This document shows, one piece after another, positions 8,135 to 16,398 of a stretch of 55,272 bases of DNA. Where the stretch lies: NCBI RefSeq assembly GCF_000248075.1, contig NZ_BAFB01000004.1, positions 1 through 55,272 on the forward strand, read 5' to 3'. The position numbers and the translations under genes were made by a program. Each line of letters begins with the position of its first letter. Positions within the stretch are counted from its first letter, which is position 1. Source of the DNA: Gordonia otitidis NBRC 100426 (lineage in GTDB: Bacteria > Actinomycetota > Actinomycetes > Mycobacteriales > Mycobacteriaceae). The notes beneath the pieces were generated by a model. That model saw only the letters and a list, made by a program, of their open reading frames with translations. It did no database searches and was not told the DNA's origin.

Positions 8135-8551
8135 GTCGACGCCGATCGCGTAACAGTGGAGCACGTGATCGGCGAGCAGCGGCGCCAACAGAACTGCGGG
8201 CGCGTCGATGTCGATCCACCTCAGTTCCGCAATCTCGGCAGCGGGCGCGTCGACGCACACAGGGGGATGTTCGAACACAGTGGCCTCGACGAGGTGCCCG
8301 GCCTCGTTGGCCGCATCGGCACGGAAGACACCCAGTTCGACGAGGTCGTCGTCGAACAATTCGACCGACAATTCCTCGCGCGATTCACGCAGCGCCGTCT
8401 CCCGACGACTCTCGCCGTTCTCTGGTTTACCGCCGGGCAGCATGAACCGGACGGCCCCGCTCTTACGGACGGTCAACAGCCTCCCGGCACGGTCGACGAT
8501 GACCACGGCGGCCACCGTGATCACCGGCATCGGTGTGCTGCTCGGCGTCAT
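8127..8551 (-). CDS. NUDIX hydrolase with an apparent single-base frameshift near its 3' end
   Basis: The N-terminal 135 residues are a compact NUDIX domain: MPVITVAAVVIVD, FMLPGGKPENGE, then RETALRESREELSVEL. The NUDIX box spans about 41-63, with Arg-Glu and Glu-Glu metal ligands kept. As sequenced, the frame does not stop at the expected end but runs on to base 7628, antisense across the well-supported SGNH gene, with sequence unlike any NUDIX protein. Adding one C on the minus strand at about 8158 turns HVLHCYAIG into HVLPLLRDRRRLS followed by a stop at 8127-8129, a typical NUDIX tail. That gives 141 aa and is the extent annotated here. It could be a sequencing error in CCC or a real lesion. 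The start could also be the Met at 8530. Confidence 0.72.
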
Positions 8552-8600
8552 CGGCCGCCAACCGGCTCATGCCACCGCATACTGCGCGCCGCGGACGCTG

Positions 8601-11090
8601 TCACTTTCCGAAGCCGGCGTCGCGCAGCGCCTGAGCCATCGATCCGTTGAGGGGTTGGGACTCACGACGACCCCTGCCCTGACCGCCGCGTGCCTGACCG
8701 CCACCCTTCTGTGCACCATTCTTCTGGGCACCATCCTTCTGTGCACCATTCTTCTGGGCACTACCCTTCTGGCCGCCCGACCGTCCCCGTTCGGCCTGCG
8801 CGTTGTTGCGCCCACGTGCCGGCCCGCCAGACTCCTGGCCCTTGCGCGCGTCTGCGCGCCGCGCACCGCGGTCGGCGCCGGGGGTCCGGACCTCATCGTC
8901 GAGCCGCAGACTCAAGCCGATGCGCTGACGGTCGACGTCGACCTCGACGACCTTGACCTTGACCACCTGCCCTGATTTGACCACCTCGTGCGGGTCGGAC
9001 ACGAAGCGGTTCGCCATGGCTGAGACGTGGACCAGACCGTCCTGATGCACCCCGACGTCGACGAACGCGCCGAAGGCTGCGACGTTGGTGACCACGCCCT
9101 CCAGCACCATTCCGGGTTTGAGGTCGGCGACCTTCTCGACTCCGGCGGCAAACGTCGCGGTGCTGAACGCCGGGCGCGGGTCGCGTCCTGGCTTCTCGAG
9201 TTCGCCGAGGATGTCGGTGACCGTCGGGATCCCGAATCTCTCGTCGGCGAACTCCGCGGGCTTGAGCGACTTCAGCGAACGCTCGTCACCGATCAGCTCG
9301 GCGAGTTGCAGGCCGGTACGCTCGAGGATCCGTCGGACCACCGGATACGCCTCGGGGTGCACACCGGAGGCATCGAGCGGATCGTCACCGTCGGTGATCC
9401 GCAAGAATCCTGCGCACTGCTCGAATGCCTTGGGACCCAAGCGCGGAACGTCGAGAAGCGCGCCTCGACTGCGGAAGCGACCGGCGGCATCCCGATGGCC
9501 GACGATCGCCTCGGCCAACCCGGGTGTCACCCCCGAGACGCGGGCGAGCAGGGGTACCGACGCTGTGTTCAGGTCGACGCCGACAGCGTTCACCGCGTCC
9601 TCCACCACCGCGTCGAGGCTGCGCGCGAGCGTGCCGGGCGTGACGTCGTGCTGATACTGGCCGACGCCGATCGACTTGGGGTCGATCTTCACCAGTTCAG
9701 CGAGTGGATCCTGCAGCCGACGCGCGATCGACACAGCCCCGCGCAGTGAGACGTCGAGGTCGGGAAGTTCGTCGGACGCGTACTCCGACGCCGAGTACAC
9801 CGACGCGCCGGCTTCACTCACCGTCGCCTTGACCGGCGGCTGCGCTCCGGACGCCTTGATGTCCGAGAGCAGTTCGGCGGCAAGCGAATCCGTCTCCCGC
9901 GACGCGGTCCCGTTGCCGATCGCGATCAGTTCGACGCCGTGCCGTGCAACGAGTGCGGCCAACGTCGCTTTTGCGGCGTCCCACTGCTTCTGCGGTTGGT
10001 GCGGGTAGATCGCGCACGTGTCGAGCACTTTGCCCGTCCCGTCGACCACAGCCACCTTCACGCCGGTCCGGAAGCCCGGATCGAGGCCGAGAGTGGTCCG
10101 GTTGCCCGCGGGGGCAGCGAGGAGAAGGTCCTTGAGGTTCTTCGCGAACACCGCGACGGCGTCGTCCTCTGCGCGCTGACGCAGACGCACCCGCGCGTCG
10201 ACAGCGGTGCTGATCATGAGTTTCGTCCGCCACGCCCAGCGCACGGTGGTGGCCAGCCAGTTCGACGCCGGCCCGTTCCCGGACAGGTCGACGCCGAGAC
10301 TCGCCGCGACCATCGCCTGATAGCCCTCGTCGTCACCGCCGGTGAAGTCAACGGCGAGGACGCCTTCCTTCTCGCCGCGGAGCACGGCGAGGACTCGGTG
10401 CGACGGCATCTCCTCCAGCGGCTCGGAGAACTCGAAGTAGTCGCGGAACTTCTGACCCGCCGCACTTTTCGCGATCTCCTCCGAGCGTGGAGCGCTGCTG
10501 CACGACCCCTGGCGCCAGAAGGTCTCGCGCACCTCACCGACCAACTGCGCGTCTTCGCTGACCCGCTCGATGACAATGTGGCGCGCGCCCTCGAGTGCTG
10601 CGGCGGCATCGGTCACCGTGTCGGAGACGTACTCGGCAGCGACGACAGTCGGGTCGAGCGACGGATCTTCGAGCAGTCGGTCGGCCAGCGGTTCGAGGCC
10701 GGCTTCGCGCGCTATCTGCGCCTTTGTCCGACGCTTCGGCTTGTACGGCAGGTAGATGTCCTCGACTCGCGACTTCGTGTCGGCGGCCAGCAGAGCGTGC
10801 CGCAGCTCGTCGGTCAGCTTGCCCTGCTCCTCGATGGAGGCGAGCACCGCGGCTCGTCGTTCGTCGAGTTCACGTAGGTAACGCAGTCGTTCGTCGAGTT
10901 GGCGCAGTTGCGCGTCGTCGAGCGAGCCGGTCACCTCCTTGCGGTAGCGGGCGATGAACGGGACCGTCGATCCCTCGTCGAGGAGCCGGACCGTCGCGGC
11001 CACCTGATGCTCGCCGACCTGGAGCTCTTCGGCCAATCGCGCGTTGACCGACTTGATTCCGGAAACAGTCTCGGATGCACTCGAAGTCAC
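8601..11090 (-). CDS. tex: Tex family S1 RNA-binding transcription accessory protein
   Basis: 829 residues from GTG 11090. The open frame continues upstream to 11168, but the added 26 residues are not Tex-like, and Tex proteins begin just before the ...VNARLAEEL helix. Landmarks closely match E. coli Tex: VRLLDEGSTVPFIARYRKE, YLPYKPKRRTKAQIA, the YqgF/RNase H-like LGLDPGFRTGVKVAVVD (about 331), SEAGASVYSASE, IDPKSIGVGQYQHDV, helix-hairpin-helix VPRLGPKAFEQCAGFLRI, and an S1 domain with LEGVVTNVAAFGAFVDVG (about 655-725). After the S1 domain comes a roughly 100-residue low-complexity tail with AQKNG/AQKDG repeats and RG-rich stretches. Tex binds nucleic acid and affects transcription and translation; its exact role in actinobacteria is open. 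Confidence 0.95.
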   Translation of the reverse strand: MTSSASETVSGIKSVNARLAEELQVGEHQVAATVRLLDEGSTVPFIARYRKEVTGSLDDAQLRQLDERLRYLRELDERRAAVLASIEEQGKLTDELRHALLAADTKSRVEDIYLPYKPKRRTKAQIAREAGLEPLADRLLEDPSLDPTVVAAEYVSDTVTDAAAALEGARHIVIERVSEDAQLVGEVRETFWRQGSCSSAPRSEEIAKSAAGQKFRDYFEFSEPLEEMPSHRVLAVLRGEKEGVLAVDFTGGDDEGYQAMVAASLGVDLSGNGPASNWLATTVRWAWRTKLMISTAVDARVRLRQRAEDDAVAVFAKNLKDLLLAAPAGNRTTLGLDPGFRTGVKVAVVDGTGKVLDTCAIYPHQPQKQWDAAKATLAALVARHGVELIAIGNGTASRETDSLAAELLSDIKASGAQPPVKATVSEAGASVYSASEYASDELPDLDVSLRGAVSIARRLQDPLAELVKIDPKSIGVGQYQHDVTPGTLARSLDAVVEDAVNAVGVDLNTASVPLLARVSGVTPGLAEAIVGHRDAAGRFRSRGALLDVPRLGPKAFEQCAGFLRITDGDDPLDASGVHPEAYPVVRRILERTGLQLAELIGDERSLKSLKPAEFADERFGIPTVTDILGELEKPGRDPRPAFSTATFAAGVEKVADLKPGMVLEGVVTNVAAFGAFVDVGVHQDGLVHVSAMANRFVSDPHEVVKSGQVVKVKVVEVDVDRQRIGLSLRLDDEVRTPGADRGARRADARKGQESGGPARGRNNAQAERGRSGGQKGSAQKNGAQKDGAQKNGAQKGGGQARGGQGRGRRESQPLNGSMAQALRDAGFGK
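8706..8765. repeat. Tandem 15-bp (30-bp higher order) repeats coding the Tex C-terminal tail
   Basis: Four 15-bp units start at 8706, 8721, 8736 and 8751, followed by a partial fifth unit. Units 1+2 and 3+4 match at 27 of 30 positions, so the array looks like a recent 30-bp duplication. On the minus strand the units read AQKNG, AQKDG and similar. Copy number may vary between strains. Confidence 0.9.
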
Positions 11091-11265
11091 TCGGAGCACC
11101 CTACCGAAGGGCGCCGACAGCGATTCGTGTGGAGGAGATGCGTGTCGCGGATGTCCGCGACGGCCCACAGGGGCCGCGTTTTCGACCGCGCTTCCGACAC
11201 CGGCCGTAAAATCCCACGGTGGGGGTCATGTCACGACCGTCGCCCACTAGCGAGAATCGAGCCCC

Positions 11266-13179
11266 ATGGGATTCCTGATCGGCTTCTCCCCCTGGATCAT
11301 CTACTGGATACTCGTCGGCAACGCATCGTTTCGGGTCGCCGTGATCGTCGCACTGTGTCTCGCAGTCCTGGCCGTTCTCGTTCAGCGACTCCGCCGACAG
11401 CCCTGGCACACCCTGGAGATCGGGGCGGTGGTGGCGTTCGCAGCCTTCAGCGTCCTCGCCTTCACCGTCAGCGATTCCTTTCTGGAGCGCTGGCTGCAGC
11501 CGCTCGGAAACGCTGCGATCTTCCTCATCGTTCTCGTCGGCATGCTGATCCGGCGGCCTTTCGTCCGCGAATATGCACGCGCGACGGTCACCGACGACGT
11601 CGCGCGCAGCGACGGGTTCCAAGTGATCACCGCCGCCATGACCTGGATGTGGATAGCCGTCTTCGCGATCATGACCGTGGTGTCACTGATCCCACCTCTC
11701 GTGCAGGGTGACGCGACCATCCACGACGGCGCATCGACGTTGTCGATCATCTGCTACTGGGTGATCCCGTTCACGATCATGGGCGTCGCCGGGACCGTCT
11801 CCGGGGTGTTTCCGGCATGGTTCTCCTCCCACATCGATGCAATCGACAAGCGCCAGGCTTCCGCTCGCCCCGGCGAGCCGGTCGCCCAGCCGACAGCACC
11901 CCCAGACGAGCTGGATCCACGTGTCGTCGTCCACGCGCCGTCGACCAGTCGCCACGACGAACCCTTCTCCATCGGCGTCGACGCACCGGGGATCGCCACG
12001 CTCGGCGTCACCGTCTCCGGTCAGGATCTCTACGGACGACTCTGGCGTTGGCAGGGCAGGCTGGCAGGCACCGGACAATCCGTCGACGACATCCTCTGCG
12101 GCATGGCATTCACAGGTGAACCCGATCGCGCCGACCTGTTCGTACCACCGGTAGAACCGTGGCAGGTGCGTATCGAAGTGAGCGGCGAACAGCACCGGAC
12201 GGCGGTCACCCGGCTACGCTCGTCGACGGCCCCCGGCGTGCACGTGACCGAGGTCGACGTCGACGGACGTCCCGGCCTCCTCGCGCTACCGGTAGGCGGG
12301 CGCGCTCGTCAGGCAGTCGTCTGTTTCGGCGGATCCGAGGGCGGCTACGACTCACAGCGCGCCGCCATCTCGGCGCTGGCGTCGCGCGGCTTGGTCGCCC
12401 TCGCATACAACTGGCTCGACGCCGACCCCGAAGCAGTCCCCGTCGCGAACATCCCGCTCGAGCGTTTCGCCACCGCGATCTCGTGGCTGGCGGCACGAGC
12501 GGAAGTTGAATCGAACACGGTTGTCGCACTTGCTATTTCACGCAGCTCCGAGGGCGTGGCGGCTACTCTCGCACGCGAGCCAGACCTTCCGGTCAGCGCA
12601 TTGATCCTGGTGAGTCCCAGCTCGGTGACCTGGCAGGCCATCGGCGCCGGCGGCGAGATACCCGACACCTCGTCGTGGACCCACCGCGGGCATCCGTGCC
12701 AGTACGCACCGCTACCCAGCGGAACCCTCATGCCGCAATTGGTGAGCAATGCCTGGCATCTCTCCCGCGACATCGCCCGGCACGAGCCGACGCTGCTGAG
12801 ACTGGCGCCCGCCTACAGTGCCGGTCTCGACGCGCTGGGACGCAGCAAGACCGCAACCGGAGTGATCATCTCCGCGGAGAACATCCCGTGCCCGATCCTG
12901 TGTGTCAGCGGGTCAGACGACCACCTCTGGCCGTCTGAGCAGATGGCCGACACCCTCCTCGCCCGCCGCCAGACGGCATCGGACAAACACATCCGCTACG
13001 ACGGCGCAGGTCACCTGCTCCGGCCGGGGCTCTATCCGTCCACAGTCCAGGTGGTCGGCGGCATCGACCTCGGCGGCCGACCCCGCGAGCACGGCCTGGC
13101 GTGCCTGGCCCTGACGGACGAGATCGTCGGGTTCGTCGGTTCGGCAGGCAACGTCGACGCCGTGCGCTCAGCGCGGTAG
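11266..13179 (+). CDS. Six-helix membrane domain fused to acyl-CoA thioesterase/BAAT hydrolase
   Basis: 637 residues in three parts. Residues 1-190 hold about six hydrophobic segments (about 5-20, 22-42, 50-70, 78-95, 120-145, 158-185), with a conserved-looking RRPFVREYAR loop. Residues about 210-330 resemble the N-terminal immunoglobulin-like domain of acyl-CoA thioesterases and BAAT. Residues 335-637 are the alpha/beta hydrolase: FGGSEGGYDSQ (oxyanion region), nucleophile Ser425 in AISRSSEG (normally GISKGxE), Asp near 551 in SGSDDHLWPS, and His near 583 in GAGHLL. Family members hydrolyse or transfer acyl groups from acyl-CoA; the substrate here is unknown. The membrane domain is not part of the usual family and suggests an envelope-lipid role. 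Its stop codon lies in a 23-bp tandem repeat. Confidence 0.8.
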   Translation: MGFLIGFSPWIIYWILVGNASFRVAVIVALCLAVLAVLVQRLRRQPWHTLEIGAVVAFAAFSVLAFTVSDSFLERWLQPLGNAAIFLIVLVGMLIRRPFVREYARATVTDDVARSDGFQVITAAMTWMWIAVFAIMTVVSLIPPLVQGDATIHDGASTLSIICYWVIPFTIMGVAGTVSGVFPAWFSSHIDAIDKRQASARPGEPVAQPTAPPDELDPRVVVHAPSTSRHDEPFSIGVDAPGIATLGVTVSGQDLYGRLWRWQGRLAGTGQSVDDILCGMAFTGEPDRADLFVPPVEPWQVRIEVSGEQHRTAVTRLRSSTAPGVHVTEVDVDGRPGLLALPVGGRARQAVVCFGGSEGGYDSQRAAISALASRGLVALAYNWLDADPEAVPVANIPLERFATAISWLAARAEVESNTVVALAISRSSEGVAATLAREPDLPVSALILVSPSSVTWQAIGAGGEIPDTSSWTHRGHPCQYAPLPSGTLMPQLVSNAWHLSRDIARHEPTLLRLAPAYSAGLDALGRSKTATGVIISAENIPCPILCVSGSDDHLWPSEQMADTLLARRQTASDKHIRYDGAGHLLRPGLYPSTVQVVGGIDLGGRPREHGLACLALTDEIVGFVGSAGNVDAVRSAR

Positions 13180-13246
13180 CCATCTCGCGCTCAGCGCGGT
13201 AGCCATCTCGCGCTCAGCGCGGTAGCCATCTCGCGCTCAGCGCGGT
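13166..13246. repeat. 3.5 tandem copies of a 23-bp unit at the junction of two convergent genes
   Basis: Perfect copies occupy 13166-13188, 13189-13211 and 13212-13234, followed by the first 12 bases of a fourth copy to 13246. Each unit starts GCTCAGCGCGGTAG, so it holds TAG on the plus strand and TCA (TGA) on the minus strand. The plus-strand thioesterase gene stops in copy 1 and the minus-strand LLM gene stops in the partial copy 4. The array therefore appears to be a multiplied gene junction. Confidence 0.97.
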
Positions 13247-14256
13247 GACCACCCGAGCGCAGGGCCGAGGTGCTGTGCCATGTCGGTGATGATCTGCTCG
13301 TAATCCTCCGCGTCGAACGTGAACGGCAACGCGAAGGCAACCTCGGTGGCACGCTGGAATCCGGCGTGCGAGAACAACGTCTCGGCGAGTTGTGCCGAGC
13401 TACCGACGTAGTCGGGCGAGAACAACATCCCGCGCGGACCCTGCGGAGTGAGCGTGCGCTCGAAGCGGGCCGCCGCGTAGGCCTCGTACTTGCGTACCTG
13501 CTCAGGCGTCGCCGAGTCCGTCGGAATGACGACGAGACCCTGTGACACCCGCGCCGATGCCGGGTCGGCGAGGTTCGCCCGGTAGGCGTCGATGTGTTCG
13601 CCCTGGATCGTCGCGAAGTCGCGCGACGTCGTGCCCTCGGTGGTGACGACCGAGGAGGTGAGGTAGTTGAGGCCATTGCGCGCAGCCCATTTCGCCGATT
13701 CGAGACCGCCGCCGTACCAAACGCGATCGGCCAGTCCTGGCGACTGTGGCTGGACCTTGCGTGAGAACGTCTCGATACCGACAGTGCCCTCGAACGAACT
13801 GACCGGCTCGCCGCGCAGATGGGACAACAGTCGCAGCACGCGGTACTTGGAGAAGTCCTCGAGCTCGTGGGTATCCGGATAGAGAGCGGTCTTGAAATCG
13901 TCGTAACGCATCGGAGTGCCCACGGACACGCCGGGATTGACGCGGCCACCGGAAAGGAGATCGACGGTCGCGAGGTCTTCGGCGAGACGAAAAGGGTTCT
14001 CGAGTCCGAGCGGGATCACCGCGGTGCCGAGTTCGATCCGACTCGTGCGCATCGACGCTGCGGCGAGCATCGCGACGGGCGACGAGATTCCGAACTGCAG
14101 GTGCCGGTCGCGCAGCCAGACGCTGTCGAATCCGAGTTCCTCTGCCGTCTCGATGGTCCGTAGCGTCTCGAGATGGCCTGCCCTGGGATCGGCTTCATCG
14201 AAGCGTCCGATGGTGAGGAACCCCATCTTCTCCAACCGTTGACCCTCGCGTGGCAT
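13237..14256 (-). CDS. LLM class flavin-dependent oxidoreductase (luciferase-like)
   Basis: I choose ATG 14256 (339 aa), with GGAGAGA upstream; homologues begin just before GFLTIGRF. The protein has the bacterial-luciferase TIM-barrel order: MGFLTIGRFDEADP, TAEELGFDSVWLRDRH, SSPVAMLAAASMRTSRIELGT in segments, LATVDLLSGGRVNPGVSVG, and FSPDYVGSSAQLAETL near the end. Length fits the LLM superfamily (about 330-360 aa). Such enzymes use FMN or coenzyme F420; the Mycobacteriales context allows either, and the sequence alone does not settle it. The substrate is unknown. It is divergent from the secreted M19-like gene, with 180 bp between starts; a short hairpin (ACCCGC/GCGGGT, 14295-14310) lies in that spacer. 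Confidence 0.9.
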   Translation of the reverse strand: MPREGQRLEKMGFLTIGRFDEADPRAGHLETLRTIETAEELGFDSVWLRDRHLQFGISSPVAMLAAASMRTSRIELGTAVIPLGLENPFRLAEDLATVDLLSGGRVNPGVSVGTPMRYDDFKTALYPDTHELEDFSKYRVLRLLSHLRGEPVSSFEGTVGIETFSRKVQPQSPGLADRVWYGGGLESAKWAARNGLNYLTSSVVTTEGTTSRDFATIQGEHIDAYRANLADPASARVSQGLVVIPTDSATPEQVRKYEAYAAARFERTLTPQGPRGMLFSPDYVGSSAQLAETLFSHAGFQRATEVAFALPFTFDAEDYEQIITDMAQHLGPALGWSPR

Positions 14257-14436
14257 CGTCTCTCCGATCGTGCTCGTTCTCTCGTGACAGTGATACCCGC
14301 TCACGCGGGTCTACGCGTCATCGATCTCCCGCCGCACACGACGCCGGACCGATGAGCGGCGGTGACCGCGCCGGACTTTGGCTCATGGGCGTCGAAAAGT
14401 CGGCGTCGACGCGTCAGCTCCGTTACGGTGCCGGGA

Positions 14437-16398
14437 ATGACCAGATGTGCGACGGCCGGGTCGCGCCCACGAGTACGCGTCGCCCCGACGTCGATTCTGC
14501 TCGCCTGCGCTCTCGCGATCGGCACCGCGACCCTGCTGTTCCCGGCAGCTGCGGGTGCAGCGACCAAGGACGTCTACGCCCTCGCCAACACCTGCGTACA
14601 GATCACTGATCGGACGGGCACCCAGGTGGGCGGCCGGTCGGCTCCGTTCACGGCCAAGGCCGCAGGTCTGGGCAGCTACCTGTTCTCCGGGCGGGACGGC
14701 CGACTGCTCACCGCGTCCGCGGTCGGCGCTCCGACACTCGTAGTTGGCGCGACTCCCCGCGCTCAATGGAACGTCACCGGCAGCGGGCGTGACTTCACGT
14801 TGAGACCCGCGGTCTCGGACAGCGGCGGCGCGCACAACGTCCGCCTCACTCCCGCGACAGGATGCCGGGCGTTCCCCGAACCCGAGATCGACGTGAGCGG
14901 TCCCGTCATGCGCGGCACCGATCCGCAGGGCAACCTCCGCGGTTTCGTCGATTCCCATGCACACCTGCTCTCCGAGCAGTTTCTCGGCGGAGAGCTGCAC
15001 TGCGGCAAGCCGTTCGACCCGCTTGGGGTGACCGTCGCACTGCGCGACTGTCCCGACCACGACCCCGAGGGCATTCCGGCGGTGTCCGAACAGGTGCTGT
15101 CCCGTCCCGGCCCCCACGCAACCGACGGCTGGCCGACGCTGTCGCAGTGGCCGAGGTGGGACTCACTGACCCACGAGCAGACCTACTACCGCTGGATCGA
15201 GCGGTCATGGCGGTCAGGACTACGCATGATCCAGAACTACTACGTGCAGAACCGCGTCCTGTGCGAGAAGTACTGGCGCGGCGACCAGCCGTGCGACGAG
15301 ATGGAATCGGTACGTATCCAACACAAGCTGCTCCACCAACTCGTCGACTACATCGACGCCCAGAACGGCGGCCCCGGAAAGGGTTTCCTCCGGATCGTGT
15401 CGTCGGCGGCTGATGCGAGACGCGTCATCGCCGACGGCAAGGTCGCGGTCACACTCGGTATCGAGATCTCCGAACCGTTCGGATGTCGGGAGGTCTCCGG
15501 ACGCTCACTCTGCTCGCGTACCGACATCGACCGCGGTCTCGACGAACTGCGGTCCATGGGGATCCGTCAGGTGATCCTCACCCACAAGTTCGACAACGCG
15601 CTCGGCGGAACACGTTTCGATCAGGGCGTCACCGGCGCCGCGGTCAACACCGGCGAGCAGATCTCCACCGGCCACACCTGGCAGGTCGAGAACTGCCGCA
15701 CCGAAGAGAAGGACAATCCGGTGCTCGGTTACCCGGCTGGGCAGCGTTGCAACGTCCGCGGCCTGACCGATCTCGGTGCGTACGCCGTCAACGGTCTCAT
15801 CGCACGCCGCATGGCCGTCGACGTCGACCACTTCAGCGCGAAATCTGCCGAAGCCGTCCTCGACATCGCCGCCGGGCGCCACTACCCGGGAGTCATCTCG
15901 TCACACACCTGGACCGACCCGCACAATTACCGACGTATTCTCGATGCGGGCGGGATCGTCGGACTCTTCGCGACGCCTGCCGAGGCCAGGCCTGGCGAAA
16001 AGGGACGCCACGGCGATCTGCCGCCCGATTTCCTGTCGGCGTGGCGGGTTCTCCGCGCGCAACGCAGCCCCGACCACTTTTTCGGCGTCGGCTTCGGTCC
16101 GGACATGGGCGGACTCGGTGCGCAGGCACAGCCTCGACCGTCGGCGGCACGCAATCCGGTGCGGTATCCGTTCCGCGGCGCCGATGGGGTCACCGCGATC
16201 AGCAGGCAGGTCTCCGGACAGCGAGTGTTCGACGTGAATGTCGACGGCACCGCCCACTACGGTCTGCTCCCTGATTGGATCGAGAGTCTGCGCATCGAGG
16301 CAGGTCCCGTCGACGGACCGCGCGTCGTCGGCGATCTGTTCGCTGCGGCCGAGGCCTATACCCGTATGTGGGAACGAGTCGAGGCCTACCGTGGGTGA
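14437..16398 (+). CDS. Secreted metal-dependent hydrolase resembling membrane dipeptidase (M19-like)
   Basis: ATG 14437 gives 653 aa with a signal peptide (hydrophobic LLACALAIGTATLLF, cleavage near AAGA-A). Residues about 32-150 form a separate small N-terminal domain. The catalytic TIM barrel then shows DSHAHLL (D172, H174, H176), GIEISEP (about 341-347), LTHKFDNALGG (about 381), VDVDHFSAKS (about 461) and SSHTWTDPH (about 488). GFGPDMGGLG follows at about 551. These match the order of metal ligands in renal dipeptidase-like M19 enzymes. Several cysteines in the middle fit an extracytoplasmic protein. It overlaps the next gene by 8 bp, so it is co-expressed with a transporter and a PLP enzyme. 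A dipeptide or amide substrate is inferred; similar long actinobacterial proteins carry only vague names. Confidence 0.75.
   Translation: MTRCATAGSRPRVRVAPTSILLACALAIGTATLLFPAAAGAATKDVYALANTCVQITDRTGTQVGGRSAPFTAKAAGLGSYLFSGRDGRLLTASAVGAPTLVVGATPRAQWNVTGSGRDFTLRPAVSDSGGAHNVRLTPATGCRAFPEPEIDVSGPVMRGTDPQGNLRGFVDSHAHLLSEQFLGGELHCGKPFDPLGVTVALRDCPDHDPEGIPAVSEQVLSRPGPHATDGWPTLSQWPRWDSLTHEQTYYRWIERSWRSGLRMIQNYYVQNRVLCEKYWRGDQPCDEMESVRIQHKLLHQLVDYIDAQNGGPGKGFLRIVSSAADARRVIADGKVAVTLGIEISEPFGCREVSGRSLCSRTDIDRGLDELRSMGIRQVILTHKFDNALGGTRFDQGVTGAAVNTGEQISTGHTWQVENCRTEEKDNPVLGYPAGQRCNVRGLTDLGAYAVNGLIARRMAVDVDHFSAKSAEAVLDIAAGRHYPGVISSHTWTDPHNYRRILDAGGIVGLFATPAEARPGEKGRHGDLPPDFLSAWRVLRAQRSPDHFFGVGFGPDMGGLGAQAQPRPSAARNPVRYPFRGADGVTAISRQVSGQRVFDVNVDGTAHYGLLPDWIESLRIEAGPVDGPRVVGDLFAAAEAYTRMWERVEAYRG

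Noticed and set aside
8706..8765. CRISPR-like repeats
   Set aside because: The units are directly adjacent 15-bp coding repeats without spacers, in frame with the tex gene.
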